Shown: in pieces, positions 1 through 11,929 of the stretch
Layout of the letters: the number at the start of each line of letters is the position of its first letter
Numbering within the stretch: position 1 is the stretch's first letter
From: Gnetum montanum
Lineage: Eukaryota > Streptophyta > Gnetopsida > Gnetales > Gnetaceae
Length of the DNA: 38,435 bases
Assembly: GCA_015680685.1 (NCBI GenBank)
Contig: MNCI01022655.1
Span: 976,052-1,014,486 of the forward strand
Direction: 5' to 3'
Notes under the pieces: model-generated
What the model was told of the DNA's origin: nothing
What the model saw: the letters and a program-made list of their open reading frames with translations, nothing else
Database searches by the model: none
Made by a program: the position numbers and the translations under genes

Positions 1-319
1 CACCATTAGCCAAGTGCAAGAGGGTTATGAGGTGGTCATGAACTTTAACAAAGATTCAACTACCTATGGCGCTAATGCCTCTACCATTATAACATTCTCA
101 TCTAGTGAAATCCAAACCTTCACCTATCATTTTGAGTTCCCATGTACCAATAACTTAATGAAGTATGAGGGTTTGATCAGGGGGATGATGGTAGCTCATG
201 ATCTAGGAATTAAGCATTTGATGATCAAAGGTGATTCAAAACTTGTGGTCAACCAAGTAACTGAGGTTTATGCATGTAAAGAAAAACACTTACAACCTTA
301 CTATGACCTAGGGAAGTAA
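1..319 (+). pseudogene. Element C: second (aRNase H-like) RNase H domain of pol, remnant
   Basis: This is the C-terminal RNase H of a Ty3/Tat polyprotein, which would degrade the RNA strand during reverse transcription. The readable stretch from 14 to 319 aligns by eye with the intact version in element B (15315-15860, minus): NFNKDSTTYGANAS against NFDGASTSREGSAA, MKYEGLIRGM against AEYEGLLRGL, KGDSKLVVNQV against RGDSQLVLNQI, and the shared end HLQPYYDL. The first catalytic aspartate region is changed to NFNKD, so the domain is probably dead. The upstream part of the element lies outside the window. The type of RNase H is inferred from its position after an RT-linked RNase H in element B. 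Confidence 0.75.
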
Positions 320-900
320 CTGTTACTATAATTCATAGATGCTGATATCTAGCACATACCTTGAAATAGGAACATCATATCCAATGCCATTACAATGTTA
401 GCCCTCAGTGTTATGCTTGATTTATTTAGCAAGTTTTCCACCTTAACCATGGACTATGCTATTCCCATCACACAAAATTCTGAGGATATCTTTATGGACA
501 TAGTTCATACTATTGCTAGGGAGTGGTATGATAATATCAAGTTTTACCTTATGCATGGTGAATCCTAACAAGGCTTGACTACTACTCAAAAGAATGACAC
601 ATGTAAATGATTGAATTAATATGTCATTGTAGGTGATAAGACACTATGCTGACAATCCTATGATGGCATATTACTAAACTGCTTGGGTAAAATTGAAGCC
701 AAAATGCTCCTAGAGGAGGTTCATGATGGTGTTTGTGGGGGACATATAGGACCTAGAGCTATGGTTGCTAAGATTAGATGGTTAGGCTACTATTGGCCCT
801 ATATGGAAAAAAATTTCCTATACAGGTTAAGTGATGTGACATATGCCAATCGCATAGTAACCTAATACATCTACCACCAACTGAGTTGCACATGACTCAA
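320..900 (+). pseudogene. Element C: linker and integrase zinc-binding region, remnant
   Basis: This continues the same decayed pol frame. Pieces match the element B linker in order: a block around 470-545 (ITQNSEDIF ... REWYDNIKFYL) corresponds to the B block with IEWYDDIKEYLL, and 683-830 reads EEVHDGVCGGHIGPRAM then KIRWLGYYWP, the end of the retroviral-type H2C2 integrase finger. The stretch is crossed by stops, several of them TAG or TAA where element B keeps a sense codon. It has no independent coding capacity. Confidence 0.7.
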
Positions 901-1765
901 ATCACCTAGCCATTTCAATGATGGGTTTTGAATATCATTGAACCTATATTGCCTAAGTCTTTCATAGGACATAGCTTCATCATCACTGCAATTGAATACT
1001 TTACAAATTGAATTAAAGCTATTTCCCTAAGAAATACTACATATAAACAAGTCTATATATTTATCTTCAATAACATTTTAGCTAGTTATGTCATACCCAT
1101 GACCATAGTTATAGAAAATGGATCATAATTTAGTAGTTAAGAAATAAAGGACTTTTATCACAACCTAGGTATTAAGCATTCTTTCTTTTCATCTTATTAT
1201 CCTAAAGCCAATGGATAAGTAGAAGTAAGCAACAAGGCCATCATGAACTTACGCAAGAAGATGCTCAATAGAAATAAGCAAAAATTGCATGAGCGACTTG
1301 ACCATGCACTTTGGGCTTATCATAAAACTTATTGTATAGAAGCTAGGGTAACACCTTATAGCCTGGTTTATGGTTCTAAAGTATTTTTACCTATTGAATT
1401 ACATGTACCATAACTTGGGATGGTCCTAATCAACTTTATCAATGATGAAAAAAGGAAGGAGTTGTAGATAGAAAACCTTGACTCATTAGAGGAGTAATGT
1501 ATGCAAGTGCTTACTCATGTCGAGAATTATCAAGAGAGGTAGAAATGGTAGCACCACAATAACTTGACCAAGCGTAAGATCAAGGAAGGGTGACCTAGTC
1601 CTCAAATCCATCCATGACCTTGTAGATAAATTCTTGGTCCACTGGGATGGATCCTTTCTTGTCACGATAGCCTATGATAATGGAGCATTCGGAATAGTCG
1701 ACATAAATGGAAATGAGTTGGCCAATCCAGTCAATCATTCCTATTTAAAGTGATATTACATGTAG
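901..1765 (+). pseudogene. Element C: integrase core and C-terminal domain, remnant; end of pol
   Basis: This is the integrase catalytic core and tail of a Ty3/Tat polyprotein. Around 905-1010 it reads IGHSFIITAIEYFTN, at about 1100-1215 an ENGS...FSS block followed by KHSFFSSYYPKANG, and at about 1310-1400 ALWAYHKTY and YSLVYGSKVFLPIEL. The three D, D, E positions are all altered (WVLNII, VIENGS, and a stop beside VEVSNK), so it cannot be active. The frame ends at a TAG at 1763-1765 after NHSYLK and YYM, the same ending as integrase of elements A and B. Confidence 0.8.
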
Positions 1766-1910
1766 ACAATAACCATCAACAACTGAGCCTACTTTACCAT
1801 GTTTTGTTACAATCTTAAACTGGCACCATGACCTACCAAGGCCATAAACTGGTACCATGACTTGTTATGGACTTAAATTTTTACCATAGCCTACTAGGTT
1901 ATTAAAGTAG
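1766..1910 (+). repeat. Element C: short remnant of the post-integrase minisatellite
   Basis: Between the end of pol and the LTR are about three degenerate units with a CTTAAACTGG or CATAAACTGG core followed by (C/T)ACCATGACC. The same kind of repeat follows integrase in elements A and B. No purine tract is visible before the LTR, and this interval is only 145 bp against about 1.4 kb in A and B. A deletion has probably removed the rest. Confidence 0.5.
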
Positions 1911-4093
1911 TGAAACACATAAATTTTTGGATTCTCATGATTCAACAGTCCCAAAATTTGGGCAAGGGTCCCCAAAAGCATGGTATCACATTGGACCATG
2001 CAGAAAACATCCTCTGTGGCACAGTCAATGTGGCATCTAGTCATAAGGCCAGTTTGCATGAAAGAGGCACTAGGGGTAGACCATACAATCCAACAAATTT
2101 TCTATCTTCCAGGCTGATAGGCTTACTACACCCTCTAGCTTGCCTAGCTTGACACTTGGGCCAACCTCTTGTCTACCTATGGACTAGGCTAGGAGCTACA
2201 GAAAGTTCTCAGGATGAACAAAACAATTCAAAAAATTTTGTAACTATAAGAGCCTACTATGCTATGCTACGTTGTAAAGTGTAGCAGGCCTTGGGGTGAC
2301 TGATTTCACCTAGAAGATGTAGATTGACAATAATTCAGTCCTTCAGGTGATCTACCCCACTTCATCTTTGATGCATGAGCAATGTAACATAGCAAAAATG
2401 TGGTAAATTTTGTTAGAGATCCTCTTCACTTAAGTGCTACGTTATGTCGTATAGAACAACATAGTAGGGATACACTAGAAATACTCCCATGTAGATGGAT
2501 CTGATGGAGTAGGCACATTTTTCCATGTTTCAACTGACGAACAAGTTTGCTTTGCTAACACGCCAAGACATCACTAGCATCCCGCAACAAAATGTTTGTA
2601 TGATTAAGTCAGAGTCCAAGATAAGCTGGGTGTTACACTGTGCTATGCTACATAGCACAATGTAGCAAGGACAAAACACACGAAGGTCCTCTACCAAGTG
2701 GTTTTAGCAAGAGGAATGCACTTGGCCACACTTCGGCCTCCTATATTGACTATCCTACTTTGCCTTGAAGTTCCAAGTAAAGTTTCTTGACAAAGCATTG
2801 CAAAATTAGGTGAGGATGCATGTCATATTGGTTGTTACACTATGCTATGCTACATAGTGTAGCACAGTGTAGTCAGGATGAAAAACACTAAGGCATCTCA
2901 AAGATGAACTCAATAGGTCCTAAGGCCTTTCAGTATGAAAGATAGGGTTGTAGTTGCTTGCCTATCTAGGCCTTATAGGAAATATTTTATCTAAGATCAA
3001 CTGCTATGCTATGCTCTACTATGTAGCATAGCATAGCATAGTGTGTGAGTATTTACATTACGCCAATATGCTAGACAACATAAATAGTGTAACACTTGCG
3101 TAGGGGCCTTAAGACATCTTCAATTAGCTACAAAACTTATTAGTAGTAGTTACTCAAGAAAAATCAACAAGTTTGCCTTATTTTTCACCCCCTAATTATC
3201 TTCAAAGTTGTCCCCACACTTGACCCTCCTTGCAAGAGTAGGGAAGATGTAGTCTTGGAGCATAGACTCCACTTTGCATTCACTGTTGGTAGTTTTCTTT
3301 GCAACAAACATAGTATCTCACTCGAATTTAGCACATGCAGCGCAAATAGTATGGTCATAGCATAGTACCTTCCACATCCAACATTACATAGCAGCATGAC
3401 ATAGTCATGTTTGCACTTTGTGGGACCTAGGACATGTGGCATCCAAACCACATTTTCCTTTTGCTCTTGGCCCTATAAATACCCTAGCGAAAAATGCTCA
3501 AAGGGTTGGCTTTTGGATGGTTGGCTTTTGGATTCATCTTTCTCATGCTTGGCTTTTGGCAATTTTTAGTGCATTTGGCTTTTGTGCATGTTTGGCATTT
3601 TGACATTTTGGCATTTTGGCTCCCTAGCAATTAGACTTGGCAAGCAAGCTGGCAAGAAGAAGAACCCTGTTAGCAAGCTATTGACAACAGTTCAAGGGGC
3701 TATGACCATACTACTTCTTTGCAAGTTGTGCTTGTCCCCAATGCCATCTATTGTACACCTCCTCCATTCAAGCAAAGATCAGATCTCCTGATCTTGGGGT
3801 GGTGCATTTTCTTATACAAACCTACTTCATTTTGTTTTTTTATTTATATGTTTTTGCATTATTATTAATCAATTCACATATGCTGCTTGTCATTCAAGGT
3901 GCATATAACAACTTTTAAACCATCATTTATGAAAGGTTATTGTACACTGGTTAAGTTCCTGTCTGATCGACCAGACCGTTCAGGGCATCCCACATCTATT
4001 TACATTCAGTGCAACCCTCACATGAATTCAGGGTTAGGCTATACACCGGGTGACCTCTTGGTGTTCCAATCACTGATTTTTTCAGTTGCTACA
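1911..4093 (+). repeat. LTR of element C (2,183 bp)
   Basis: It begins TGAAACACATAAATTT and ends GTTGCTACA, the ends used by the LTRs of A and D, and is followed after five bases by a primer-binding site. Its 3' third (about 3415-4093) is readily alignable with the D LTR (37622-38343). The first 1.2 kb holds at least five imperfect inverted repeats of GCTATGCTAC/GTAGCATAGC type (near 2254, 2432, 2636, 2846 and 3001). A TATA box lies at 3474. Pol of the same general family lies upstream and gag lies downstream, so this LTR is either a 3' LTR next to a second copy or one shared by two tandem copies. No large coding region lies inside. Confidence 0.75.
3474..3481 (+). promoter_or_regulatory. TATA box of the C LTR
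   Basis: TATAAATA in the context GGCCCTATAAATACCC. The same sequence sits at the matching place in the A and D LTRs, so it is the probable core promoter and marks the U3/R boundary just downstream. Confidence 0.65.
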
Positions 4094-4098
4094 ATTTT

Positions 4099-4115
4099 TG
4101 GCACTAGAAGGAGGG
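4099..4115 (+). other. Primer-binding site next to the C LTR
   Basis: TGGCACTAGAAGGAGGG, five bases after the LTR end. It begins with TGG as expected for pairing with a tRNA CCA end. It differs from the B site by one base (GCG to GCA). I could not assign the primer tRNA. Confidence 0.65.
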
Positions 4116-4430
4116 CCCTTTATGCTCTTTCTACATATCACGGGTAACCCTGCATGCTGTCTATACCCCGTCACCTACTAGCATAGAAATGAAATCCTTG
4201 TGGTTGTCTACGCACTGTGTGGTGTAGACTGGTTGCAAAAATGGTTCCTTTGGGACTCGGCAGGGCCAAAGCCTCTGACCAATTCCTTACCTTACCGTGT
4301 TTACTCTATTTACTACCCCACGCTACCTACACCTTGTGCGACGTAGTAAACCATCTAATGTAACACTCCTACTTAGCATAGAAAGTGTAACTCCCCAATG
4401 TACCCAGTCTCACTTTCTTGCTTTTCACCT
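4116..4430 (+). other. Leader (5' untranslated) region after the C primer-binding site
   Basis: It aligns with the leaders of A (7592 onward) and D (38367 onward) through ACCCTGCATGCTGTCTATACC, the TAGCATA(G/A)A words and GTTGTCTACGC. No coding region is recognised. Confidence 0.5.
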
Positions 4431-4892
4431 TATGATGAAAGATGATTTCCACAATCACTATCTCCACCACCTTGAACCTATAGGCTCCCTACTCAGTCCA
4501 AAACATGATAGGTCCCAAGAGGCCACTCAGCTCAGTGCTGGCACTACATTAATCCCTTAGACTATGACACCTATAACCTGAGCAGTTGGTGCAAGACGTA
4601 GAGAAATATGATTTTCACTATGCAAAAGTTCAAGGGAATCTACCCTTGGACTGTTAGGAACTCGAAGTCAAATGTAAATTCAAGTTCCTCCAATAGAACA
4701 GCAGGGATTTCATCCCTACCCCTAATTTCATCATCCCATTGACTGAATAATATCAATGGGTCTTGGACTAGTTGATGCAAGTTAGTTCTAGGGAATGAGA
4801 CACAGCGTCTCATTACAACGAAACATTCCAAGATGGACAGGAAGACTTAGACTCCCACTCTGAGTGTGGTGGCTAGACCTATGCTATAGCCA

Positions 4893-4928
<36 letters not shown>

Positions 4929-5988
4929 NATATACTCTTTGCTTCTACCCCCTTCATGGTTACCACAACCCCGCTAAAATCTGCATCTTTGTTAGCCATG
5001 GGTAGCCATCTTGTACCTTCTACATACCAGAAATGGGGCCCTTCAACTTCATTTCCAATTACCTTTCCTTCTCAATCTACCCCAGTAGTGTACCCAACAT
5101 TAGTCATGGCTATGCTATCATATGTATACACTCTACCCATGTCATAGTCACATGTAAGCCATGGTCCTTTATCTACACCTATCCCACCACTAGTGGCTAA
5201 CCCAGTCTCAATTGCATGGTGGGCACCAACCCCTTCCTTACCTATGGAACAACCCTCTTAGGTATCATACTATGTGCAACCCCAATCACACTAGCTTCTG
5301 CACATAGTATACCTAGGCACAAGGCTATGGGATGCCTTGCCATTTGAGCAAGCTATCAACCCCATAGCCCCACTAGCAACCACTGCACTAACAACACCAC
5401 CCATTGGGTGGTGGATGGCACAAGCAACACCATTCATAGGAGAAGTCCAATAGCACCCCCTATGGGCCAGGCCACTACCCCTACAATGCAACCTCTAGCA
5501 GTGCATATGACGGCTGCTCAAGCAGCCCTATAATCATCTGCAATGTCATCGGGTCTAGATCAAGCTTTTCAACTTATCCAGATCCTCATTCTATAAATCA
5601 AATGCCTCAAAGCTGCTGGATCTAACAAGGTATAGGTCATGGATTTTTACCATGATGATCCCATCAGCCTAGTTTTTTCCATGCTTACGTTACCCCCTGG
5701 GGTGACATTTCCCCAATTTATAAAATACAATAGGGAGGGTGATCCCAATGCACATTTGCTAATGTTTGGATCTAAATATCTATTACTGCAGTAATAGGCA
5801 TACATTATCATCCACGTTTTTTGCATGTCCCTGATAGGAAAGGATTTAGATTGGTACCATGTGCTCCCACGTGCCTCCATGTCAACTTTGGAGGAGCTAC
5901 TAAGTCAATTCATGAGCTGCTTCAAGTATAACTTGAAACCGGAAGTCACGCTGGACCAGCTAATGAGGATCAAGCAAAACCTGCTTGA
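4430..5988 (+). pseudogene. gag: Element C: gag remnant, interrupted by element A
   Basis: This is a decayed Ty3/Tat capsid-precursor region. In order it contains AKVQGNLPLD at about 4625 (A has VKVQENLPLD), IPTPN near 4705, a proline-rich part with TPPIGWWMAQATP near 5397-5435 (A has APPIGWWIVQEAP), and the core SLIGKDLDWYHVLPRA then STLEELLSQF and FKYNLKPEVTLDQL at 5825-5970. The B equivalent reads SLIGRALDWYRALPR. Many stops and frame changes are present. The start near 4430 is approximate. The frame stops where the A LTR begins at 5989. Confidence 0.7.
4894..4929. other. Run of 35 C followed by a single N
   Basis: Homopolymer of C from 4894 to 4928 and an undetermined base at 4929, inside the gag remnant. 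Nothing in the matching part of A or B predicts it. It most likely marks a sequencing or assembly problem. Confidence 0.8.
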
Positions 5989-7566
5989 TGAAACACCACA
6001 AAATTTGAAGAAATCATTGCTTCACCAGGCCTTTGCAATTCGTGTAGCATTACGACAATTCTTTAGGAGATGGATGCTTTGATGTTCAAACTATCCAGTT
6101 CGGCAAGTTTTCAAAGTTAAGGATTCTTGCTACACTATGCTATGCTATGTAGCATAGCAAACTTTAGAAGATGTTTGCAGAAAAATAGTGCTACACTACG
6201 CTATGCTATACAGCCCCCTCGCCCGACTTCAAGTCCTTCAGCAATGTCTCCTTCCGTTAAAAAGAGGCGAACTTGGAAAAATCAAGTCATGTTTGCTGCT
6301 ATGCTATGCTAAGCTACAAGGTGTAGCGAAGCATAGCAATTCTAGGAAAGTGACAGAAGGAATATGAAAGGGTAGGATCAGCAAGTTCTCAAGTTTCAAA
6401 GTGCAAAAGATAAAGTTTGCAGATTGACGATGTTTTCATAACTAAGGACAGCTGCTAGGCTATGATATTCTACCCTTTCATTGTTTGCAGATTATAATAT
6501 ACAACCAGCAGTCACAACACTCCAAAGGTTTCTAACACATGCAATAGGATACAACGTAGATTTTTTGCTTCAAACTGACGGTTACGCTACGCTACGTTGT
6601 GAAGCATAGCATAGCGTGACAAGATGTCACACTACGCCAAACATGCTATGCTACAAAGCATGGCAAGGTGTGGAAAGTGGTTATGCGATATTAATGCACC
6701 TCACCTAATTGCACTGTTGCTATGATAGTGTAATTACAACATGGCATGCTCGTAATTACGATGTGGCAAGCTCGCCCAATGGTCATGCAGGCACTTGCAG
6801 CAAAGACATGTTAGCATAGGCCCAAGGCACGTGGTGTTGAAACCACATCTTTTGCATGCCCTTGGTCCTATAAATACCCCAATGAGTGACGCTTACACAT
6901 GGGGTTATCTCTCTAGATTTTTTGGCTTTTGGTACTTGGGATCTCTTTTCACACTTTTGGTTTCGATTCTCTGAGTAGTCTAGTCAGCTAACAATTTTGT
7001 TGACTGACAAGCAAGCAAGATAGCACCGTAACCTTGAGCATTATAATCTTCCTATTTTGACATTGTAAATAGTTAGCATTCTCAGTTGGCATTCTGTTCT
7101 ACTCTTTCCTACCACCTTGGTAGCATTTTTCATTGTTAACACCTGAGTCCACATTCAAGCACATAGCCGTCTCACTCTACATGTCTTGGTTACCCTTCAG
7201 ATCTCTGCACTTCCTAGCGCTGTGCAATTGATTATAGCCATCTTGATAGAGCAAAGTTGTAGCTCTGAAGTGGTGCATTTTCCTAAATTCATTTTACTTT
7301 GTTTCCTACTTATTGTTGCATTTTACACTATTTTCTACCTCTTTTACATTCAAGCATTACTTCGTGATATCAATTTCTTTTTCAAATCACACATTGCAAA
7401 AGGTTATATTAACACCGACTAAGTCCCTGTCTAATTGACTAGACCGTTCATGGCACCTCATTTCCATCCCATCCAACAAAGCCCTCCCACAAAAATGGGG
7501 TTGAGACTATCAGCGGCCAACAACCCATCGATATTTTTCCAGATGCTAACGTTTTTGGTTGCTACA
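5989..7566 (+). repeat. 5' LTR of element A (1,578 bp)
   Basis: It runs from TGAAACACCACAAAATTT to GTTGCTACA and is followed by a primer-binding site. The first about 1,070 bp pair with the 3' copy at 36046-37059; in the first 200 bases I count roughly 13 percent difference, mostly transitions. It contains imperfect inverted repeats built from GCTACGCTATGC words (near 6130, 6191, 6298, 6582, 6646) and a TATA box at 6869. The insertion point is inside the C gag frame. The five bases before it are CTTGA, but the partner duplication lies beyond the window. Confidence 0.85.
6869..6876 (+). promoter_or_regulatory. TATA box of the A 5' LTR
   Basis: TATAAATA in GGTCCTATAAATACCCC. The same position in the A 3' LTR (36884) reads TATAAATG. 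Confidence 0.65.
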
Positions 7567-7574
7567 GTTTTTTT

Positions 7575-7591
7575 TGGCACTAGAAGGAGGG
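7575..7591 (+). other. Primer-binding site of element A
   Basis: TGGCACTAGAAGGAGGG, eight bases after the LTR end, identical to the C site. The primer tRNA is not assigned. Confidence 0.7.
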
Positions 7592-8023
7592 CCTTTGGTG
7601 CCCTTTCTGCATGTCATGGTAGTCCTATAAGCCTTCTACACCCTAATACGCATTAGCGTAAACTTGACACCCATCTATGGTTGTTTACGTGTCGTGCGGT
7701 GTAGATCCATCACCTCAATGATTCCTTGAGAGCCCTACAAACATAAAGCCTTCATTTTCCAGCTAACTCGCCTATCCTACGGTAGTCTTACATGCATTCT
7801 GTACCCTATCGCCCACTAGCATAAATGTGACACCCTTTTGTAGTTGTTTACGTATTATGTGGTACAGGTTGGTCGCCTCAATAGTTCCTTGAGAACCCTA
7901 TAAGACATAAAGCCTCTTTTTGATTGCTTGCCAAATTTTTTGCTCTTCTCATTCACAAAACTATTTAGCGTTCCTGATTTCCTTTCTTTTTTCATGTTTG
8001 CAAAATTGTCCAGCTTAGTAACA
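7592..8023 (+). repeat. Element A leader with a tandem duplication of about 130 bp
   Basis: Segment 7619-7750 (from GGTAGTCC to AAAGCC) is repeated, diverged, at 7781-7914 (from GGTAGTCTTA to AAAGCC). Both copies contain CACTAGC/CATTAGC, a GTTGTTTACG block, CCTCAAT and CCTTGAGA words in the same order. The C and D leaders start with the same unit. No coding region is recognised. Confidence 0.65.
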
Positions 8024-11000
8024 ATGACTTCTTCAACTACTGCTACTAACACCTTCAATGTTGAGGTTCCCATCATGGTTCAAGGCACCACTGGTGCTAA
8101 CCAACTGATGAACCCAATGCTGGAAACACGGTTATCCCTCAAAATCCAAAATCGGGGACCTGAGGGCTTCACCCAACAACATGAGTGCTATAATTTCCTC
8201 TGTGTAAAGGTTCAAGAAAACCTACCTTTGGATGTACATGAATTCGAGGGTAAAGGTAGCTTCGAGTTTGCTTATTGTGACGGGAAGGAATTTTTTCCTA
8301 CTCCTGATGCTTCCATATCTTTTACATAGATAAACCAAAGGCTTCTAAACCAACTAATCTAGTTGGCTAGGCTTAGGGAGTAGCAAGACACGGTGTCTAA
8401 CCAGGATGACACTTTTCAAGAAGGATAGGAGGAACTCGATTCCCAATCCGATGAGGGAGGTCCAACCAAAGTCGTTCTTATCTCTCCTACCTAGTCCTTC
8501 TAGGCCAACTCATTGTTTGTCACCGTTCCCTTTGTCATCACACCTATGCTCCTGCAACCTACAACTACAACCGTAATGGGTAGCCATGTCACATTCCCTG
8601 CGTATCAATGCCCTTACTCCCCTGCTTCATTTCCAGCAAGTATGCCTTCATAAACTTTTCATCAATCCATTTCTGTAGTGCATCACATGCCAATCACGGC
8701 TACCCTATCGCATATTCATGCTATGCCTACTTTAGAATCATATGAAACTTCCATTTTAGTTCCCATGTTTACATCTGTTGCACCCACCGCAGTGGGCCCA
8801 AGCCCGTCCACATGGTGGACCCCATTCACTTCTTCGCATATTCCACAAGCATTGCAGATGTCTCATTATGTTCGCCCTCAAGCCTACCAAACCCTGCAAA
8901 TGGTACAAAAAAACACGGGGTTATGGTCTATTCTACCAATGACACAAGTGGTCTATTCAGTGACAAAACCTGTGGTTGTTGCTCCAACCGCACCACCTAT
9001 TGGGTGGTGGATAGTGCAAGAAGCACCACTCGTGGGGGCTACCCCAACAGTACCACCGATGGGTCATGCAACCACTCCCACCATCCCATATATGGGGGCT
9101 ACCTTGGCAGTTCCCCAACCATCTACACTGTCACAGGGTTTGGATCAAGCATTCCAACTCATCCAAACCCTTACTAAGGAAATCAAACACCTCAAAGCTA
9201 TCGGGTTTGGCATGGTACAAGTTATAGACTTTTACTAGGACAACCCCATTAGCCATGCAATCCCTACACTGATGCTACCCCCTAGGATTTCCCTCCCCCA
9301 CTTCACAAAGTATGATGTGGAGGGGGATCCCAATGCACATCTAGTTACCTTTAGGTCTGATTCTCTCCTACTGTAATAATGGTTGCACATGATTATTTGT
9401 GTCTTTACTATGTCCCTAGCTGAGAGAGCCTTGAATTGTTATAACGCATTTCCACACTCATCCATTTCAACTCTGGAAGAGCTTTTGATCCAGTTTGTGA
9501 TGCGCTTCAAGTATAACTTGAAGCTAGAAATCATGTTGGACCAGTTGATGGGCATGAAGCAGGAGCCTCTGGAATCGGTCCAGAAGTTCATCCAGCGATG
9601 GAGCACAACCCTTAATGAAATCTGTGAGCCCATCATGGAAGCCCACTTGTTGGCCATATTTAAAGATGCAGTGAATGACTTTATTAAGTCTAAACTATAC
9701 TACCTCACCGCACGCACTCTTAGTCAAGCCTTTGCTCAGACTAAGAGTATATATGATGCAGCAGAGGTAAGCAAAGACTCAGCCTACATTGCTTACAAAA
9801 ATACCTTCACAAAGAAGGACAAGGGTAAAGCCCCAACAACCTCAGTGGCCATTGTGGCAACCAAGGCCAAGCCCAGACCTAGTAACAATGGTAACAAAAG
9901 CAACAAGAAACCAGCTGTACCTGTAGCTAACCCCATGCCCAAGTAGGAAAAGACATCGCAACCTCTAATTCCGACACCTAAGACATTTGCGCAATCAAAA
10001 CCAAACTTTGAGCGTAAAGATGGCTCAAAGTACACCCCACTACCTCTCAAGCCTTCAGAACCTCTGAAACAACTACTGGTAGCAGGGCACATTCAACACA
10101 AGCAGATGTCAGAAGAAGCATGTAGGAGACATCAACACTACTGCGAGCGCATTGGGAACCTCTCTTTGGCCTTGCCCAATGAGCCCCTAGTTCCTAAGGG
10201 TTTCTGGCTGGATAGGTTTTGTGACTACCACCAACAGTGTGGTCACAACACAGATTACTGTTTGGTGTTGTAGGATGACATCCAGAGATTGATTGACCGG
10301 GGAAAAATGGTGTTGGATGAAAGCAACCCAGTACATCCTGAAAACTAATTTATGCATGTCTAGACAGACCCCCTCAACACCAACAATGCCAGTTACATCA
10401 TCAACGCCATTGACATTGATAGTGAGCCTAGGCCACCCCAATAGCCATTCGTGGTTTGTGTGCCTTAGTGTAGTGCACTAGCATCATGAGAGGCTAATCA
10501 AAGCTCGCAATAGTCATTCATCCAGAGAGTCCCTCCATGGGTGTCCATCTCTGTGCCACTTGTTAGTGAAACCATGCTACATCTCCCGCTAACATTGTTA
10601 GCTCTTTTCATCATTAGGGGGCTGACTTCTTCGATAGCCCCCACCCCACATAAGATGGCTAAACAACCTTCTTATCCTAAAAATGAGAATTGTGTTTCAC
10701 AAGTGAGGCATCAAAGGGGAATACCACCCAAGGAATTCCCAAGCCTACGTCTTTGTCCCCCATGTCTACACCTTTTTCACCAAAGATGAATGTTGTTGTA
10801 ACTGCATAGTTCATGCCACCCTGCCAAAAAGATCTGAGCCTAGATCAGAAGTTGCCCCTCCTCGGGAAATTCATCTTCTAGGATGATTCGAAGAAGAGGA
10901 AAGTGCTAAAAAGGGGGGTGTCTAAGACCTTTTGGATGCCCTGACTAAGGTCAAGTAGACTTTAAAATAGGAAAACACTACACTAAGCCTATACGACCTG

Positions 11001-11225
11001 ATCATGACGTCTATCCACCACTGTGAGGCTCTGATCCACATGTTGACAGTGATTCTGATCAACGAAGACATGCCAGTGGAAGAGGAAGCGATCCACTTGG
11101 TCATGCTTCCCTTTGTACCTGTAGAGCCTAAGCCATCCCAATTGACTTTTAGCAATGATGCCATTAGGGAAGATCCCAAGAAGGGTTAGGTGACCACGGA
11201 ACTCCTTTTCATCACAATTCGGGTC
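8024..11225 (+). pseudogene. gag: Element A: gag and start of protease, first part (split by element B)
   Basis: The start is the ATG at 8024, giving MTSSTTATNTFN; element B gag begins with the related MNTTSTTATTTQ. In order: an N-terminal region with VKVQENLPLD, a proline-rich region with APPIGWWIVQEAP, the capsid core (9383-9700; SISTLEELLIQFVMRFKYNL and ESVQKFIQRW), a basic spacer, and a knuckle at about 10218 reading CDYHQQCGHNTDYC. The region just before the break ends TELLFITIRV, and B has the matching MFIMIRV just before its protease. Several stops are present; TAG in the knuckle (VL-stop-DDIQR) faces CAG in B. At least one frame change occurs after about 10800. The frame resumes at 29329. 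Confidence 0.85.
11221..11225. repeat. Left target-site duplication of element B
   Basis: GGGTC here and GGGTT at 29329-29333. The two five-base copies differ by one transition. Joining A across them continues the protease frame. Confidence 0.75.
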
Positions 11226-11810
11226 TGTACCCTCTGAAATCATCGGTCTCCGGCTGGAAGGAAACAGAGACCGTGGGATCACAGGACATGCACAGAAGAC
11301 CCTACCTTCGCCTGAGGGTGAGCTGGAATGAACGAAAGTAGAGTACCTTAAGGGGTCTACACGTGGATCAGACAAAGATTTCCCTGAACGTACACCAAAG
11401 TGCTATATGCTAGGTTATACGTAAATGGCGTAACAAGCATAAATCGAAGCATAAAAAGTGAAACTGGTGCGAACAGAGCATAGAAGTAAATGAGCATAAA
11501 CAGAACACATGTAACAATTAATGAAAACTATAAATGATTTTGGAAAGAAAATGTAACAATGGCATTACAGAATGAGAGTACAATGCACGGGTCTAACGCA
11601 GTTGTGACTGGAACATAAGGCAGACGAAAAGCCCCAGTGATGCAAGGATGACTGTGGGCTGGTTCACACTGTAGGCACAATGTAGAGGCTATATGCTCAC
11701 TGTACAGGGTTGTCCAGCGTATAAGGTTTTCTGCTCTGGTTATCAGTGTCTTTGCTCTCTGGTGTGGTCTAGAATTGGCCAACCGACCATGATCTAGTTA
11801 AAAATTGGGG

Positions 11811-11818
11811 CTTTTATA
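11811..11818 (-). promoter_or_regulatory. TATA box in the B 3' LTR
   Basis: TATAAAAG on minus, in CTGTATAAAAGCCCC; conserved at 28660-28667 in the 5' LTR. Confidence 0.6.
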
Positions 11819-11929
11819 CAGGTTCTGATGGTAGACTCAGGTTGGGCGACACGTGGTGCATTAACCAGATGCAAAAGCGTAAAATTTACAAGTGTACAGT
11901 ATGTTACATTTTCCGGGCATATACATTGG

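Noticed and set aside
2254-3043. Regularly spaced palindromes considered as a CRISPR-like array
   Set aside because: The units differ in length and sequence, spacing varies from 150 to 210 bp, and they lie in a plant LTR.
8812-9177. 121-codon plus-strand open frame inside element A gag
   Set aside because: Another frame (8678-9238) aligns with gag of B and C; this one is its shadow.
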